From: Sphaerolaimus hirsutus | Taxonomy: Eukaryota > Nematoda > Chromadorea > Monhysterida > Sphaerolaimidae | NCBI GenBank assembly: GCA_964036195.1 | Contig: OZ038451.1 | Coordinates: forward strand, 3,848,529-3,912,528 | DNA: 64,000 nucleotides | Direction: 5' to 3' | In this document: piece by piece, positions 1-11,228 of the stretch | Layout of the letters: the number at the start of each line of letters is the position of its first letter | Numbering within the stretch: position 1 is the first letter of the stretch | Made by a program: the position numbers and the translations under genes | Notes under the pieces: model-generated | The model's input: the letters and a program-made list of their open reading frames with translations, nothing else | The model's database searches: none | Told to the model about the DNA's origin: nothing

Positions 1-310
1 TGACACTTTGCATGACATTTTACATGACATTTGACACTTAACACTTGGGACTGCTCCCATATCCATGAATAAACAGGTAGAAACTCAAGCAACGAGATAA
101 AATTTTACAAAAAAAAATGAATTTTTATACAATTTTACAAAAATACGAATTTTTATACAATTTTACAAAAATTTTACAAAAATTCGAATTTTTATACAAT
201 TTTTATTTTTATTCTTAAATTTTCCATTTTATTTTATTTTATTTTATTCTTGAATATTCCATTTTATTTTTATTTTATTTTTATTTTTTTCTGAGATTTT
301 GCCAACCCTG
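1..310 (-). mobile_element. Truncated hAT-like element (CAGGGTTGG family), reverse orientation
   Basis: This is the right-hand part of a non-autonomous element. It is made of TTTTACAAAAATTC and TTTTATTTTATTC low-complexity blocks and ends in GCCAACCCTG at about 310. The same blocks and terminus close the elements at 2,514-3,702 and 59,116-60,160. The left end lies outside the window, so its target-site duplication cannot be checked. Confidence 0.6.
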
Positions 311-513
311 GTCACAAGCACAAATTGGGACCTTGCGCCGCCTATGATTGGGGGTATAAGTCCCAAATTTTGAATTTTGAAATAAAATAACCATGATATG
401 AACCATCAATTTTGGGTCCATATTGCCAGCAATAAAAAAACAATGAAGAAAGGCATAAAAAATTTGAAAAATGATGTGTAGAATTACCACTACTTACCAT
501 TTTAACACTACAG

Positions 514-751
514 TCCTACACGCCACAGGTTCAACACAATCTCATGGGAAATTGTACCTGGCATATTGCCAAGGAGCATGTGCTGCGGTGCGCTGACTGC
601 AGTTGATGACTCACTGTACTACATTGGGGGATGGACTGGTATCCACAGGGCAGAAATTGCTAAATACAACGTCACCACTGGCACATGGGCAGATGTCCCT
701 GAGCGGCTCGCGATCGCACTGCACAGACACAGTGTAATAAATGTTTGGTGA
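514..751 (+). CDS. Terminal Kelch exon of an upstream paralogue (partial gene)
   Basis: This is the last coding exon of a gene that lies mostly outside the window. It follows a TACAG acceptor, starts in phase 2 and runs open to TGA at 749-751, giving about 78 residues. It contains one clear Kelch blade: a hydrophobic strand, then DDSLYYIGGWTG, then a polar loop ending in TGTWADVP. Kelch repeats build beta-propellers, so this is probably the closing blade. The exon differs from the one at 47,676-47,913 at only a few residues, and the preceding intron sequence is also conserved. The two are therefore tandem duplicates. A splice-donor-like GTAAG follows the stop codon at once. Confidence 0.85.
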
Positions 752-1020
752 TGCAGGTAAGCCGTTTAACATTGTGGGTCTAGAAAAAGTGTACTGTGCT
801 GTCTGTGTAATGTTATAAAATTGATGTACTCAGATTCCATAAATTCAAGTAGCCAATATAGGTATTTTACTCTAATCAAGGGATAAGTTGAAAGAAGCTT
901 CAAAACAACCAAAAACAGTGTGACATTCAATTAAACTAGTGCCAGTGGTATTAGCAAATGGACAAAAATGATGCATGAATTTGCATTCAGTGAATCTGCA
1001 GGTGTAGCTTCTATTGTCTG

Positions 1021-1411
1021 GTGCCAGTTCCGCAAAATGAGAAGTGACAAGTGACATGGCAAATAAATTCCTTTTTCTTTTATTTTTTTACTTCGCTTTT
1101 GCCAATTCACTTGCCGTTTCACTTCGACTTTGCGCTTTTACGTCGCCTTTGCCATTTCACTTCTCATTTTGCGGAACTGGCCCCTGGTGCCGGTTCCGCA
1201 AGTGGAAAAGTTAAGAGTAAAGAGTTAAGAGTTGAGTAAAATGATATATGATAAGTTCAGAGTAAAGTTAAAAGTTAAGAGTTGAGTAAAATTGTTTGTT
1301 ATTTTACTCAATTCTTAACTCTTAACTTTACTCATAACTTGTCATTTGTCATTTTACTCAACTCTTAACTTTTAACTCTGACCTTTTCCACTTGCGGAAC
1401 TGGCCCCTGGT
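1021..1411. repeat. Two adjacent foldback elements (GGCCCCTGG / CCAGTTCCGCAA family)
   Basis: Two palindromic units stand side by side, at about 1,021-1,180 and 1,186-1,411. Each begins with a form of TGGTGCCAGTTCCGCAA and ends with TTGCGGAACTGGCCCCTGG. The arms fold on each other: AAATGAGAAGTGA pairs in the first, and GTTAAGAGTTGAGTAAAAT in the second. They are related at the tips but differ inside. Further copies occur at 3,173-3,335 and 50,903-51,132. No coding content is seen. Confidence 0.7.
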
Positions 1412-1479
1412 CTGTCTGACTTCCTGAAGTGTGTTTTAATTGTCCATCACTGCCATAGGCGGCGCAAGGTCCCAATTTG

Positions 1480-1900
1480 TGCTTGTGACATTCACAATCA
1501 CATTAGCCAAAATTTGACCTTGTGACACTTTTTACTAGGTTAACATAGGTATTTCTGCTTGTGACACCAAAAATTCCGCTTGTGACATTCACAAGCGCAC
1601 AAGCACTTACGCCGCCTATGATCACAGAGGTGGAAGTTCTTTGCTTCCTTGCTCAACCAACAGGTGGGAGTCTTTCAAGGGAGTGGGACTTTAAGAGGAT
1701 GGATGCACAGTATGTTTGGTTCAAATACATGTGGACAGAATAAAAACACTCATTCAGAACACTGGCACCCATGCTCCATTTGACACTGTTGAAACTGACC
1801 GCACAAATTGATTTCCCATCTGCATTGGCACTGCAATGGCACAATTGACTATTCTAGTTAAAAGAATGTTCTTTACAATGACTCAAAGGACACTGCAAAG
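1480..1900 (+). other. 3' flank of the Kelch paralogue, duplicated near 49,100-49,340
   Basis: Patches here match 49,100-49,340, for example TTCAAGGG followed by GTGGG, a CATTCAGAA block, GACAAATTGA and TGGCACAATTGAC. Both lie downstream of the duplicated Kelch exon. They look like 3'-UTR or intergenic sequence carried in the same duplication. No open frame is conserved between the copies. Confidence 0.45.
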
Positions 1901-2513
1901 CCAAATATGTGATTTGTGATTTTATCTCTCCTTGAGGTTTTTCCTTTTCCTCATGTCAAGGTTCAATACTTAAATGTTTTGAATCAGCAAGTTGAAACTG
2001 TTTCCTTAACCATACCAGAGTTGTTTAAAGTATTGAACTTTTTCCATAGTAAATGTGAAGTGTTCTATTTTTACTCCCACCTGAGTATAGAAAACATAAA
2101 GTGTGTTTTTAGTTTTACACTACTTAAAGTGTGAGTGAGTGTAAAAACTAGTATTTTTAAACAAGGAAAAAGTAAAAGTGGGTGTTTTTTATTTCTTACC
2201 CAGAAAAGCATAAAAGTAAGTAAAAGAAAGTGAGAATTGTTGCTTTTCCCATCATAACTTCTCAGCTGCTGCCAGTTTCACAGCCTTTTGAGTTGTTTTC
2301 CCCATTAAATCTTTTGAATTACGTTTTCTATACTTGCATACTTTTTATACTCGGGTGACTTTATGCCGTACATTTTTCCCGAAGAAACAATCCCGCAGGA
2401 AACAATGTGATACGTCATAAGTTTTAGCCGCTGTCCAACTCGTTCCCGGGTGAAATACAAAAAAAATAGGTATGTGTCATGGAAAATTCGGTTGCGCTAG
2501 AACTCGTTCAGAC

Positions 2514-3702
2514 CAGGGTTGGCAAAATCGCAGAAAATAATAAAAATAAAATGGAAAATTTCAGAATAAAATAAAATAAATAAAATGGAAAATTTCAGAA
2601 TAAAAAAAAAAAATGTATAAAAATTCGATTTTTTGTAAAAATTTTGTAAAATTGTATAAAAATTCATATTTTTGTAAAATTGTATAAAAATTCATATTTT
2701 TTGTAAAATATTTTTCTTGTTGCTTGAGTTTCCACCTGTTTATTCATGGAACTGGGAGCGGTCCAAAGCTTTGTAAAGTCTCAAATCTCATGTAAAATGC
2801 TATGCAAAGTGTCAATTGTCATGGCAAATAACTAGTAACATGTCAATTGTCATGGCAAATATAAATTAAATTGCCAATTGTCAAGCAAATTGTATCCAAA
2901 TCTTATGTTTTATATCCAAATCTTCTCTTTTATCCAAATCTTCTGTATTGTATCCAGATCTTGTTTTGTATCAAAATCTTACATTCTGTATCCAAATGTG
3001 AATACATAAACATAAGATTTGGATACAAAAACCTAAGATTTGGTTATACAATTTATATTTTCCATGACATTTGACATGACACTTGACATTTTGCATGACA
3101 ATTGACACTACTTTACATTTGTCATGACAATTGACACTTTGCATGACATTTTACAAATGTGCCCAGCACAGTCCAGGGGCCAGTTCCACAAAATGATACG
3201 TGAGAAGTGAAATGGCAAAGATGAAGTAAAAGCGAAAAGGCCAATCCGCTGCCTTCAGCTTTTCTGACTGTGCATTTGCTCTTTTACTTCGCCTTTGCCA
3301 TTTCACTTCTCACTTCACATTTTGAGGAACTGGCACCAGTAGTCCTTTAAAAAATGCAAACCATTGTTATCAATAATTGTAAGTTTACACTTGCTGCTAG
3401 CTAACAATACCTACTGCATGCAAACTTTGTAAAGTAATGGAAAAATTTGTCACAAGTTTTTCATGTATAATGTCTAATGATGAAATTTTTCTGGCCTTGC
3501 ATGCATGATTCTGATTTTTTGTAAAATTTTTGTAAAATTTATGTAAAATTTTTGTAAAATGGGTCATTTTACTTTATTAACGACTTTTGGGAATAAAATA
3601 AAATAAAATAAAATGAAAGAAGAATAAAATAAAAATAAAATAAAATTTTTATACAATTTTTATACAATTTTACTAAAATGAATTTTTATAAAACCAACCC
3701 TG
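2514..3702. mobile_element. hAT-like non-autonomous element, CAGGGTTGG ends, 8-bp TSD GTTCAGAC
   Basis: The left end is CAGGGTTGGCAAAAT and the right end is ACCAACCCTG. GTTCAGAC is repeated exactly at 2,506-2,513 and 3,703-3,710. An 8-bp duplication with CAGGG-type ends is the hAT signature. The interior is AT-rich: TGTCAATTGTCATGGCAAAT repeats, an inverted repeat around ATCCAAATCTTATG, and a nested foldback at about 3,173-3,335. No transposase frame is present, so it would depend on an enzyme supplied in trans. Confidence 0.85.
3173..3335. repeat. Foldback unit nested in the hAT-like element
   Basis: It begins CAGGGGCCAGTTCCACAAAA, ends GAGGAACTGGCACCAG, and has arms that pair around GAGAAGTGAAATGGCAAAG. 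It belongs to the same family as the pair at 1,021-1,411. Confidence 0.65.
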
Positions 3703-3927
3703 GTTCAGACGAAACGCACGAAATATTTCCTGAATCTAAAGGCCACATATGAAACGTTTTGCCGCAGGCTGAAATAAGCTCCGCTGAAGATAAATAGTAA
3801 TATTTCTGGCTCCGGAAACGCGACATATTTACTTGAAAATAGTAGCGACGGCCGGCATACAGGCAAATCTATTATTTTCTTGATTCTTTTGTGAAAAATC
3901 AGTCCTTAAAGTTTTCTGTTTGACATA

Positions 3928-4381
3928 CCGTATTTCCTCGAAATACCCCCGGGGGGTTTATTGTTTCAGAGTGAGAATTTTGAGGGGGGGTCAAACGAGG
4001 GGGGGGGGGTATTTCGAGGGGGGGGTTTATTATTTCGCCAGAAATTTTTTGAAATCCCAGTACTAAAATGTCGTCTGAAACGTACGCAGACGTCGAAAAA
4101 TGCAACAGAAATCGCCATTTATAAGACTCTAAAGACATTTATAAGTGTGTAGACGTACAAACACTGTTCTCACATAACAGAGTCATCGTTTTTAACATGT
4201 GTTCTGCATTGTCGGGATGACAAACCGCAGCCTTTGTCATTTATGTTCTCTATACACTAAATTTGGGGGGGGGGGTATTTCGAGGGGGGGGGGTTATAAG
4301 TTCATAGTGTCCATTTTGAGGGGGTGTATATCGAGGGGGGGGTATTTCGAGGGGGGGGGGGGGTATTTCGAGGAAATACGG
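3928..4381. mobile_element. TA-flanked MITE, CCGTATTTCCTCG ends
   Basis: Near-perfect terminal inverted repeats run from CCGTATTTCCTCGAAATACC to GGTATTTCGAGGAAATACGG, with TA on both sides. The interior carries repeated GGGGGTATTTCGAGG blocks next to each end and a conserved middle (GTACGCAGACGTCGAAAAATGCAAC). This is a full-length copy of the commonest element in the window. The TA flanks suggest a TA-targeting transposase such as Tc1/mariner-like, but no transposase is present and the superfamily is inferred. Confidence 0.85.
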
Positions 4382-5394
4382 TATATATTTGACTTTGATA
4401 AAAACGGTACCTAACTCATATCTGTTTGTAGAGTATCGTGTCTGCCGAGTATACTATGATTTCACACCAAAATTGTAACACAATTTCTCACTTGTATAAG
4501 CCCCCTCTCGAATTTACCGTATCTCTCCAAGTATAATGCCCCAGGCACTATACAAATTTGAGTCTTTTTTCTCTTGAAGTGCCTCGGCATTATGCAATTC
4601 ACTTAATGATGTGCATTGATTGATACTTATGTATCAAACACATCTTTTTTTGTTATTTATACCATATTTCTTCTAATAGAAGAGTGCCATTCTATTTTTT
4701 CATCAAGTTACCTAGTTGCCGAGATGCGTGCACCAGAGTGCGCCACAACAGATTGATTTTTACATCTTTATGCAACACGCACCAGGATGAGAAAATTTGG
4801 TCCCTTTGTGTGGGGGTGATTTAATCTGATTTGAGTGTCAAATATTTTTTTCTGCATTGCACACTGCCCAGGCACTATGCATGATGGTAATAACCTCCAT
4901 GGGGCTGGGGTATATGTTGATGAAATACGGTATTCTTCAATTGACTGCTGCCAAAGTTCTTATAAGTACTGAACTTTTTCAAAAGTATGCATACTAGCAA
5001 ATACTTTCATTTTTACTCATGCTCAAAAAAAACCTAGGTAAAATTTTTTTAAACAGTACCTACTTTAAATTGCATAAAAGTATGTTTTCATCATAGCAGC
5101 AAAAATCAAGTATTTTTGTAAATACTTACATAAATTGCATGTGCCAAGTTTTTTCTGGGTAATTTATTGAGTCTAGGTGTCAAATTGAGTAAATTTTTCA
5201 ATGCACACAAAATTTCTATTAGCATAAACATTCTGTATCCTCTGCCATTTTTTTGTAACTGGCTCTATTTTTTTTGACAGCCACTTTTTTTATCTTTGTG
5301 CTGCAGAAATTGAATTTTCTAAAATACTCAGAAGTACCCAGCACCTTTAAAAAAGTGTGCATACACATTAGTACAATTTAAATATTGTACCCAT
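4382..5394. other. No gene seen; AT-rich repeat fragments
   Basis: This stretch contains a decayed piece with TTTCTTCTAATAGAAGAG at about 4,670-4,690, which matches the ends of the element at 31,499-32,307. Later there are poly-T and TACTTTT-rich fragments resembling the CAGAGTTG family. No convincing coding frame is present. Confidence 0.4.
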
Positions 5395-5674
5395 GAGCAG
5401 GGTTTGTTTTAGTAAAATTCTTTTTACTAAAATTGTATTTTATTTTTATTAAAATTGTATTTTTTTTTTTCATGTTTCATTTTATTATTTTCTATTTTTT
5501 TTTCTGAAATGTCATTCATATAATAAAATGAAACCATTTTACAAAAATTGTACAAATATTTTACAATATTTTTACAAAAAATCGGAATCTTGCATGCAAA
5601 ACCACAAAACAATGTGCACGCTAGAAGAATGCAGATGAATACAAAAAAATTTGAATGTTGACTTGTGATACGGG
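5395..5674. mobile_element. Fragment of the CAGGGTTGG hAT-like family, host of the next element
   Basis: Sequence from about 5,397 (CAGGGTTTGTTTTAG) is collinear with 59,116-59,395, including the GAAGAATGCAGATGAATAC block. It is interrupted at GATACGGG by the element at 5,675-7,263. The copy at 59 kb is uninterrupted at that point (GACACGGGTTG). Confidence 0.65.
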
Positions 5675-7263
5675 TAGGGTGTCAAATTTCCGTTTCCGTT
5701 TTCCATTTCCGCCTTTCCGCAGGAAAATTTTTTACCTTTCCGTTTCCCGTTTTCCGGCAGCCGAAAAATTTTTACCTTTTCGTTTTCCGTTTTCCGGCAG
5801 CTGAAAATTTTTTACCTTTCCGTTTCCGTTTTTCTGGCCCATTTTTCCGTTTTCCAGCTGAAAAATTTTTACCTTTCCGTTTCCGTTTTACCAGGCCATT
5901 TTTCCATTTTCTGGCTCAATTTTCAGTTTTCTGGCATTTTTCTATTGTTTTCTATTTATTTTCAATTGGCTCATCCCATTGTGTTGTTTTTGTCTCTTGG
6001 AGCAGCATTGACTACTGGGATTTCAGGGTCAGTGAAACAGGTGCTGTGAACCCAATTGGGTCATATGCTGACACCAATAATTTATTCAAGTTTTGTCTGG
6101 TTGGTGTTGTGATGCTGTCAATTTGCAATTTTGGTGTTGATATTGCCAGCATGTCCATTCAGTGATTTTATTTCATGCCCATTACTGCAACAATTTTATT
6201 CACCTTTGGACTCCTGTTGTTTTCTGCTATTTCATTCACGACTGATCTGGAGTTTGACAGCCATTCCCTCATGTTCATGGAACATTGGTTAAATAAAGCT
6301 TTGACTTTGTAATATAGTTCTAAAGCTTCAACTTCATTTGTGACACTCATGACGAAGTTATCGACGTAAATGTTGTTTATTATCATCGCCAACTGGTTTC
6401 ATTCCCCTTCATTTTCTTCATATGTATTCATGTTGTTTATTGTCACATTTAAATGGTATTTTATGACTGCTTCCAAAATTGCTGGGCTGCAGACAAGTCC
6501 AAACAGTATGCGTTTAAAACAAAGTACAATTAAGTTATTTTCAGTTACTGGTTTTGAGGCATCTTTCAGCCAGAAAAATCGTGTGTAATCTCTAGCTTGG
6601 TCATGCAATCCTATTTGCAAAAATGCCTTTTCAATATCGGCAATTAATGCTAGATTGCCTGCCCTGAACCTCAGGAGTAGGCCCAGTGCTAATGGTGTTG
6701 TAATTGGTCCTCTAAAAAGGCACTCGTTGAAACTGGGCTTACCTGCCGACCCATCGTACACAATTCTGCATGATGTCGATTTGCCTGGCGTGATTACTGT
6801 TGTAGTGTTTCCTTTTCTATGGCCACTATGGCTACTTTTTGATGATTTTTTGTTGGTTCAGTTAAGCTTGAACTACAAGTGAAGTTACAGGCATGATCCA
6901 TAGTTGCAGAATGTACAGCTACCACAATCAAAGCCAAACAGGCAAACCTGCATGCAGGTTTTCCTTCTGCAAATTTGTCTATTACCGTGCTAATTTCACT
7001 TTATTTTTTTCCGTTTCCGTGAAAATTTTGCTTTCCGTTTTCCGTTTTCCGGCATTTCATTTTTCCGTTTTCCGTTTTCCGGCCGACAATTTTTTTTACC
7101 TTTCTGTTTTCCGTTTTCCGCTGAGTGAAATTTTTTTACCTTTCCGTTTTCCGTTTTCCGGCAGAAATTTTTTTTTACCTTTCCGTTTTCCGTTTTCCGT
7201 AAAGTGAAAAAATTTTACCTTTCCGTTTTCCGTTTTCCGTAAAAAAATTTTTTTGACACCCTA
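5675..7263. mobile_element. hAT-like element, TAGGGTGTCAAA ends, TSD GATACGGG, carrying a BEL/Pao fragment
   Basis: The ends are TAGGGTGTCAAATTTCCG and TTTTTTTGACACCCTA. GATACGGG occurs exactly at 5,667-5,674 and 7,264-7,271. Both subterminal regions consist of degenerate TTTCCGTTTTCCGGCAG units separated by AAAATTTTTACC. The right internal part (about 6,830-7,015) matches 17,517-17,690 in a second copy. Between the arms lies a minus-strand BEL/Pao pol remnant that the second copy lacks. No hAT transposase is visible. Confidence 0.9.
5945..6830 (-). pseudogene. BEL/Pao-type LTR-retrotransposon reverse transcriptase fragment
   Basis: Read on the minus strand, this is a damaged piece of a pol polyprotein. 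In order it shows: a region before the palm ending in RIVYDGSAG; the palm A block ADIEKAFLQIGL followed by RDYTRFFWL; the block FGLVCSPAIL; an altered catalytic box YVDN where the family normally has YVDD; and then a connection segment with AYDPIGFTAPV. These blocks in this order are typical of BEL/Pao elements. At least one stop and frame break separate the palm from the connection segment, and no protease, integrase or LTRs are seen. It is a dead fragment embedded in a hAT-like element. Confidence 0.8.
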
Positions 7264-7271
7264 GATACGGG

Positions 7272-8480
7272 TTCCGACATGGGTAAACTCGGGTTACTTT
7301 ATGCCATACAATTCTGCTGACCGTACCCGTGCATGACGTCATTTTTGGAATTCGGCCAAAAATGAAAAATTGGTTAAATACAATGCGTAACAAAAATGAT
7401 GAAATCGCGCTCTACTCGCGTGCTGACAGCACGCCGATCCGACGGGCTGCACACTAGCTGACACAAGGTCTGTGTCAACTCAGATTTCGGCTTAACATTA
7501 AAAAAATATAGAAAAGGAAAACTCGTGTAATGTAAATGACGAAATCGCCACATGTTTTAACGTTGATGCACATATGGCTACACAATTGTGTTTCATTTAG
7601 GTACAATTGATTACATCTTAATTTCGATTTTGAACGGACCGATTCCATTCGGTCATTTGTTAAATTTATTCCGTCAGATCTTTTCATGGGAGAAAATTCT
7701 AAATACATACATATTTTTGGATCAGTGCCAAAAATGTTTGTGGCACATGTTAAGGATGACTTAAGGCATTTTGTCGGGTTGTTTAATCGCATAAAATTGT
7801 ACAATGAAAAGTAAAAAGACTTTTTCACTTGGTAAAATTGCATTTCAATGAATTGGATGAAAATTGGGAGCGAAAATTCTCAAAAATCGCTCCAGATAGG
7901 TCAACAGCTGAGCGATTTGGGGGGGTCTCAGCCTCAGGGGATAGTAGCCAAAAAAATTGCCTCTGGGATAGATAGATAGCTGAGCGGCATGCGGGAAAGA
8001 TAACTGAATGTGAATGAGAATTCAGTAGAACTGAATGTGTCAATGTTTCAGGATTTTGGCCTGATGCCAAAATGTGATATAAATTAGGATGTAATTGCAA
8101 TTTTGTAGTGAAAATTTTGAGTGACCGCTCCTGACTCCAGAGCATGTGACACGCTATCGCTTTTGAAGTGAAACTCAGTGGCCTGGGATAAAGTACACAA
8201 AGTGTTTGTGTTACAAAATAAATGCCAACAAAAAAATTGGGATTAACAAACAACAGTCAACATTTGAAAAAAGGGGTTGCTGTCAGGGGGCTATAATTGA
8301 TTGTCAAGGTTGGGAACCCGGCACGATCTGAAACTGATACCCACACATTGTTGGAATAAAAACCAAATACCTACCCAAATTCAACTACTACCTGAACCCA
8401 AACCTGACACATGAACCCAAAAATCGAAATTTCCAGCCCTAGAGTCAACGCGTACAAAAAGTAAACTTCCCCCAAATTGC
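7272..8480. other. Mixed repeat fragments, no gene seen
   Basis: At about 7,855-8,010 there is an inverted-orientation fragment of the CAGGGGTCTCC family, with GATAGTAGCC and GATAGATAGATAGCTGAG. The remainder is AT-rich sequence without protein-like frames. At about 8,300-8,450 there are ACCCAAACCTGA-like short motifs. Confidence 0.4.
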
Positions 8481-9120
8481 CCAGCTATCTACCTATCCAG
8501 TAGGGATGGCCAGCATTTTATTTCAAACGTTTTTTTTAAAGAAAACGTTGTTTTTTTAAATGCAAGCATCAAAACCATTTTTTTTAAATGTCAGCCAAAA
8601 ATTTTAGTACTAAGCACTGGGTATTTTGCAATTTTGTTCCACAGCCATTCTTTGGCTACATATAACATCACAAAGTACTGCCAGTTGTCTAATGTACCTG
8701 TATATGGGGACCCATAACCATATCTGGGACTTTAAAAAAACAACGTTTTTTTTAAAATATGGGGTCGTTGAAAAAAACGTTTTTTTTCCATACCGACTAT
8801 CCAGAGCGATATTTGAGAACTTTTATTTTTGCCCAAAATAGCTAATTTTCATAACTTTATATACATTTTACCTCCAAAATCATAAGTTCATGTGCCTAAC
8901 AGCTATTTTTAGTACTATATGCTCTTGTATACTCATTTTGAGCTATTTTACACCTACTTTTAGCGTTTTTCTCCTTTTCTTCCTTCTACATCCCGAAAAT
9001 GCCTATACATTGAACCCCCGTGAACCCTCCCCAGAAAAATTTTCAGCTGACTATCCCTCCGGAAGAGCGATTTGCTATCTATCCAACCCCCGGAGGGTCA
9101 AAAAAATCTAGAAACCCCTG
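8480..9120. mobile_element. CAGGGGTCTCC-family element, left end lost, hosting a smaller insertion
   Basis: The right part matches 25,020-25,182 and 56,730-56,793: AGCTATCTA motifs, then TATTTGAGAACTTTT, then CGGAAGAGCGATTTGCTATC, ending near CCCCTG at about 9,119. The left terminus CAGGGGTCTCC is not present. It is interrupted by the 296-bp element at 8,501-8,796. Confidence 0.6.
8501..8796. mobile_element. Small hAT-like MITE, TAGGGATGG ends, TSD CTATCCAG
   Basis: CTATCCAG is repeated exactly at 8,493-8,500 and 8,797-8,804. The ends are TAGGGATGGCC and CCATACCGA. The interior has AACGTTTTTTTTAAA blocks and ACCATATCTGGGA, shared with 26,180-26,227. It has no coding capacity. Confidence 0.75.
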
Positions 9121-11228
9121 CCTGCAGGGGTCCTAATATACAAAATCCCTGCCACGCGGTTCTTTTGCTGCAGCGTTTGAACGTTTTTGCATGCTGAACT
9201 ACTTTATTTTCAGCGTTTGTAGTTCAGTGTGCAAAAATGTTCATTTGAACGCAAAATTTCAAAGCGAATGCACATTTGGGGATTTTGGCACGAATCCAAA
9301 ACATTGTATCAATGAATTGTGACAGTCACACACAGCAAAACGTACATCTGGCGAAGTGCTAACCGCCAAGAAGATGCATTTCGTGTGATGCGGCCTCATC
9401 GGTCAAAATTTTATGTCACATGTAGATTTGTAAAAAAATTATCGGCTAAGAAAATCAAAACAAAAATTTGTATACTCGGCAGACATGATACTATACAATG
9501 AGTTGCATGATGTCATATCATGCACGCTGTATCCAACCCGTAGAACTCTATTTTGGTGACTCGTGCTTACGCATATACGGAATGAAACTATTCAATTGTG
9601 CCCGCACAATTCAAACCCCGTCAAGTGTAGTCGAGTTTTTTGGCATGATGCCATCCAAGCGTCGTCTGGATCTGAATAAATACAAAGCGGGAACGTTTTC
9701 TGAATTCAAAATTTTGAACGTAACAAGTTTTCGTCAAAATGAATCGATAGCGTGTAACTTTTCTAAATATGAATTAGATTAAACGTAGGTAAACGTATAA
9801 TCAAAAATTTGCAGCACCTATCGGCACAAAAATTGGAGTAAACGAGTGCGTAAAGAACCACACATTTTTATTTTCCTTCTTACTATCTTTATATTTTCTT
9901 TTTTACTAAATTCATTTCTCGTTCGCTCTACAAGAACAATATATAACTTTCCAATTTTGTAGAATGATATGTCCGTCGACTATACATATTGACATATTCA
10001 CGACCCACTGTGCACCGTTTTTCTACCGTATTTAAGATGTATCGCACTTTGCTGTTCAGTAAGATGTTGAATTTCATTGACGCTCAGCGAAGCGAAACAT
10101 AAGTGGACCAAACCTGTGTAATATCATGTCTGCCGACTATACTCACCTATCATTTTTCTTGTTCCATTCTATCAGAATGTGCATTTTTGATGTAGTTTTC
10201 TTCATTATAATCGGTAATGTTACTCCTAAAAAAGCAAAAATGAGACAGTAAAAATTACTCGATGTCACATTTGAGCGTTTTTAGGATTTTAAAACACCTT
10301 TCACCCGATAAAAGTATGGTTTACAATGAATGTTACAAATTGTAAGTAAATATAATAATTTTCAATTGTTAGCGCAATTCCATTTTTGTTATTTTCGGAA
10401 ATGTCTTTCTTCCGATTAACTAGCAAAAAAATTTTTTTATTTTTTATTTCTTTTATTCTATTTTAACTCTGAATAAAACCCAGTTTATGACACTCACCTT
10501 TGAGATAATTTGCAGTTTAATTACGTCATTGATAATCGCAGTTACTTCAAGTCTGGTTTAATTTACGTTTGTACCCTTTTTATCTAATTAATTATTTTTC
10601 CCACATTTAATTAAATTGCTTGTGCCTTGTACGTTACGTTAACAGTTTTCCAGTGATCATTGAATTCGCCTTATATTTCGCTCATTATGGTTAATTGTTG
10701 TGTCTCAGATTTAGTATTCATTTCTATTATGGTAGATTTTTGGTGATTATAAAACGCGCTGATTTTACATTTTTTCACCCACTAGAGGCTATATGACTCA
10801 CTTGAGCTATTGTGAAATTGACTCTGATTATATTGCTAAATAAAGTTCCCGTGAATCCAACTTGGTCCCCCTGAAGCATACTAATTGCTTGAATTTTAAT
10901 TTTAATTTTATTAACTACGGCTTATTTTTGTTTGCTGCTTATTAACAAGTAATCGAAGTAATCCGCTGGCTGCAATTACGAAAGGGAATTGGTAAGTTGC
11001 CGTGTCCGTCCTCGGGAACTGTCAGGACCCCAAGGGGTACTGGCGCCATTCCTGATTGCGTGTAAAATCCCCGTACCATAAAAACAACCATTTATTTAAT
11101 TACGCACGCAATTAAAAGCGCAAAGGGACCGGAAATTACAATTCTCCGCCGCGGCAAAATTCGACGAGTGACGTATTTTGTGGTAAAAACAGAAACTAGT
11201 AAAATTAGTAAAAACGTAAAATATCTGA
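9121..11228. other. No gene seen; AT-rich spacer before the satellite
   Basis: Open frames up to 94 codons exist at 9,319-9,782, but they show no recognisable motif and no exon-like splice context. The rest is AT-rich. The last 150 bases (from about 11,000) are more GC-rich and lead directly into the satellite array. Confidence 0.4.

Noticed and set aside
5665-6165. 166-codon phenylalanine-rich frame
   Set aside because: It comes from the TTTCCGTTTTCCGG array of a hAT-like element. The real coding signal here is the BEL/Pao remnant on the other strand.
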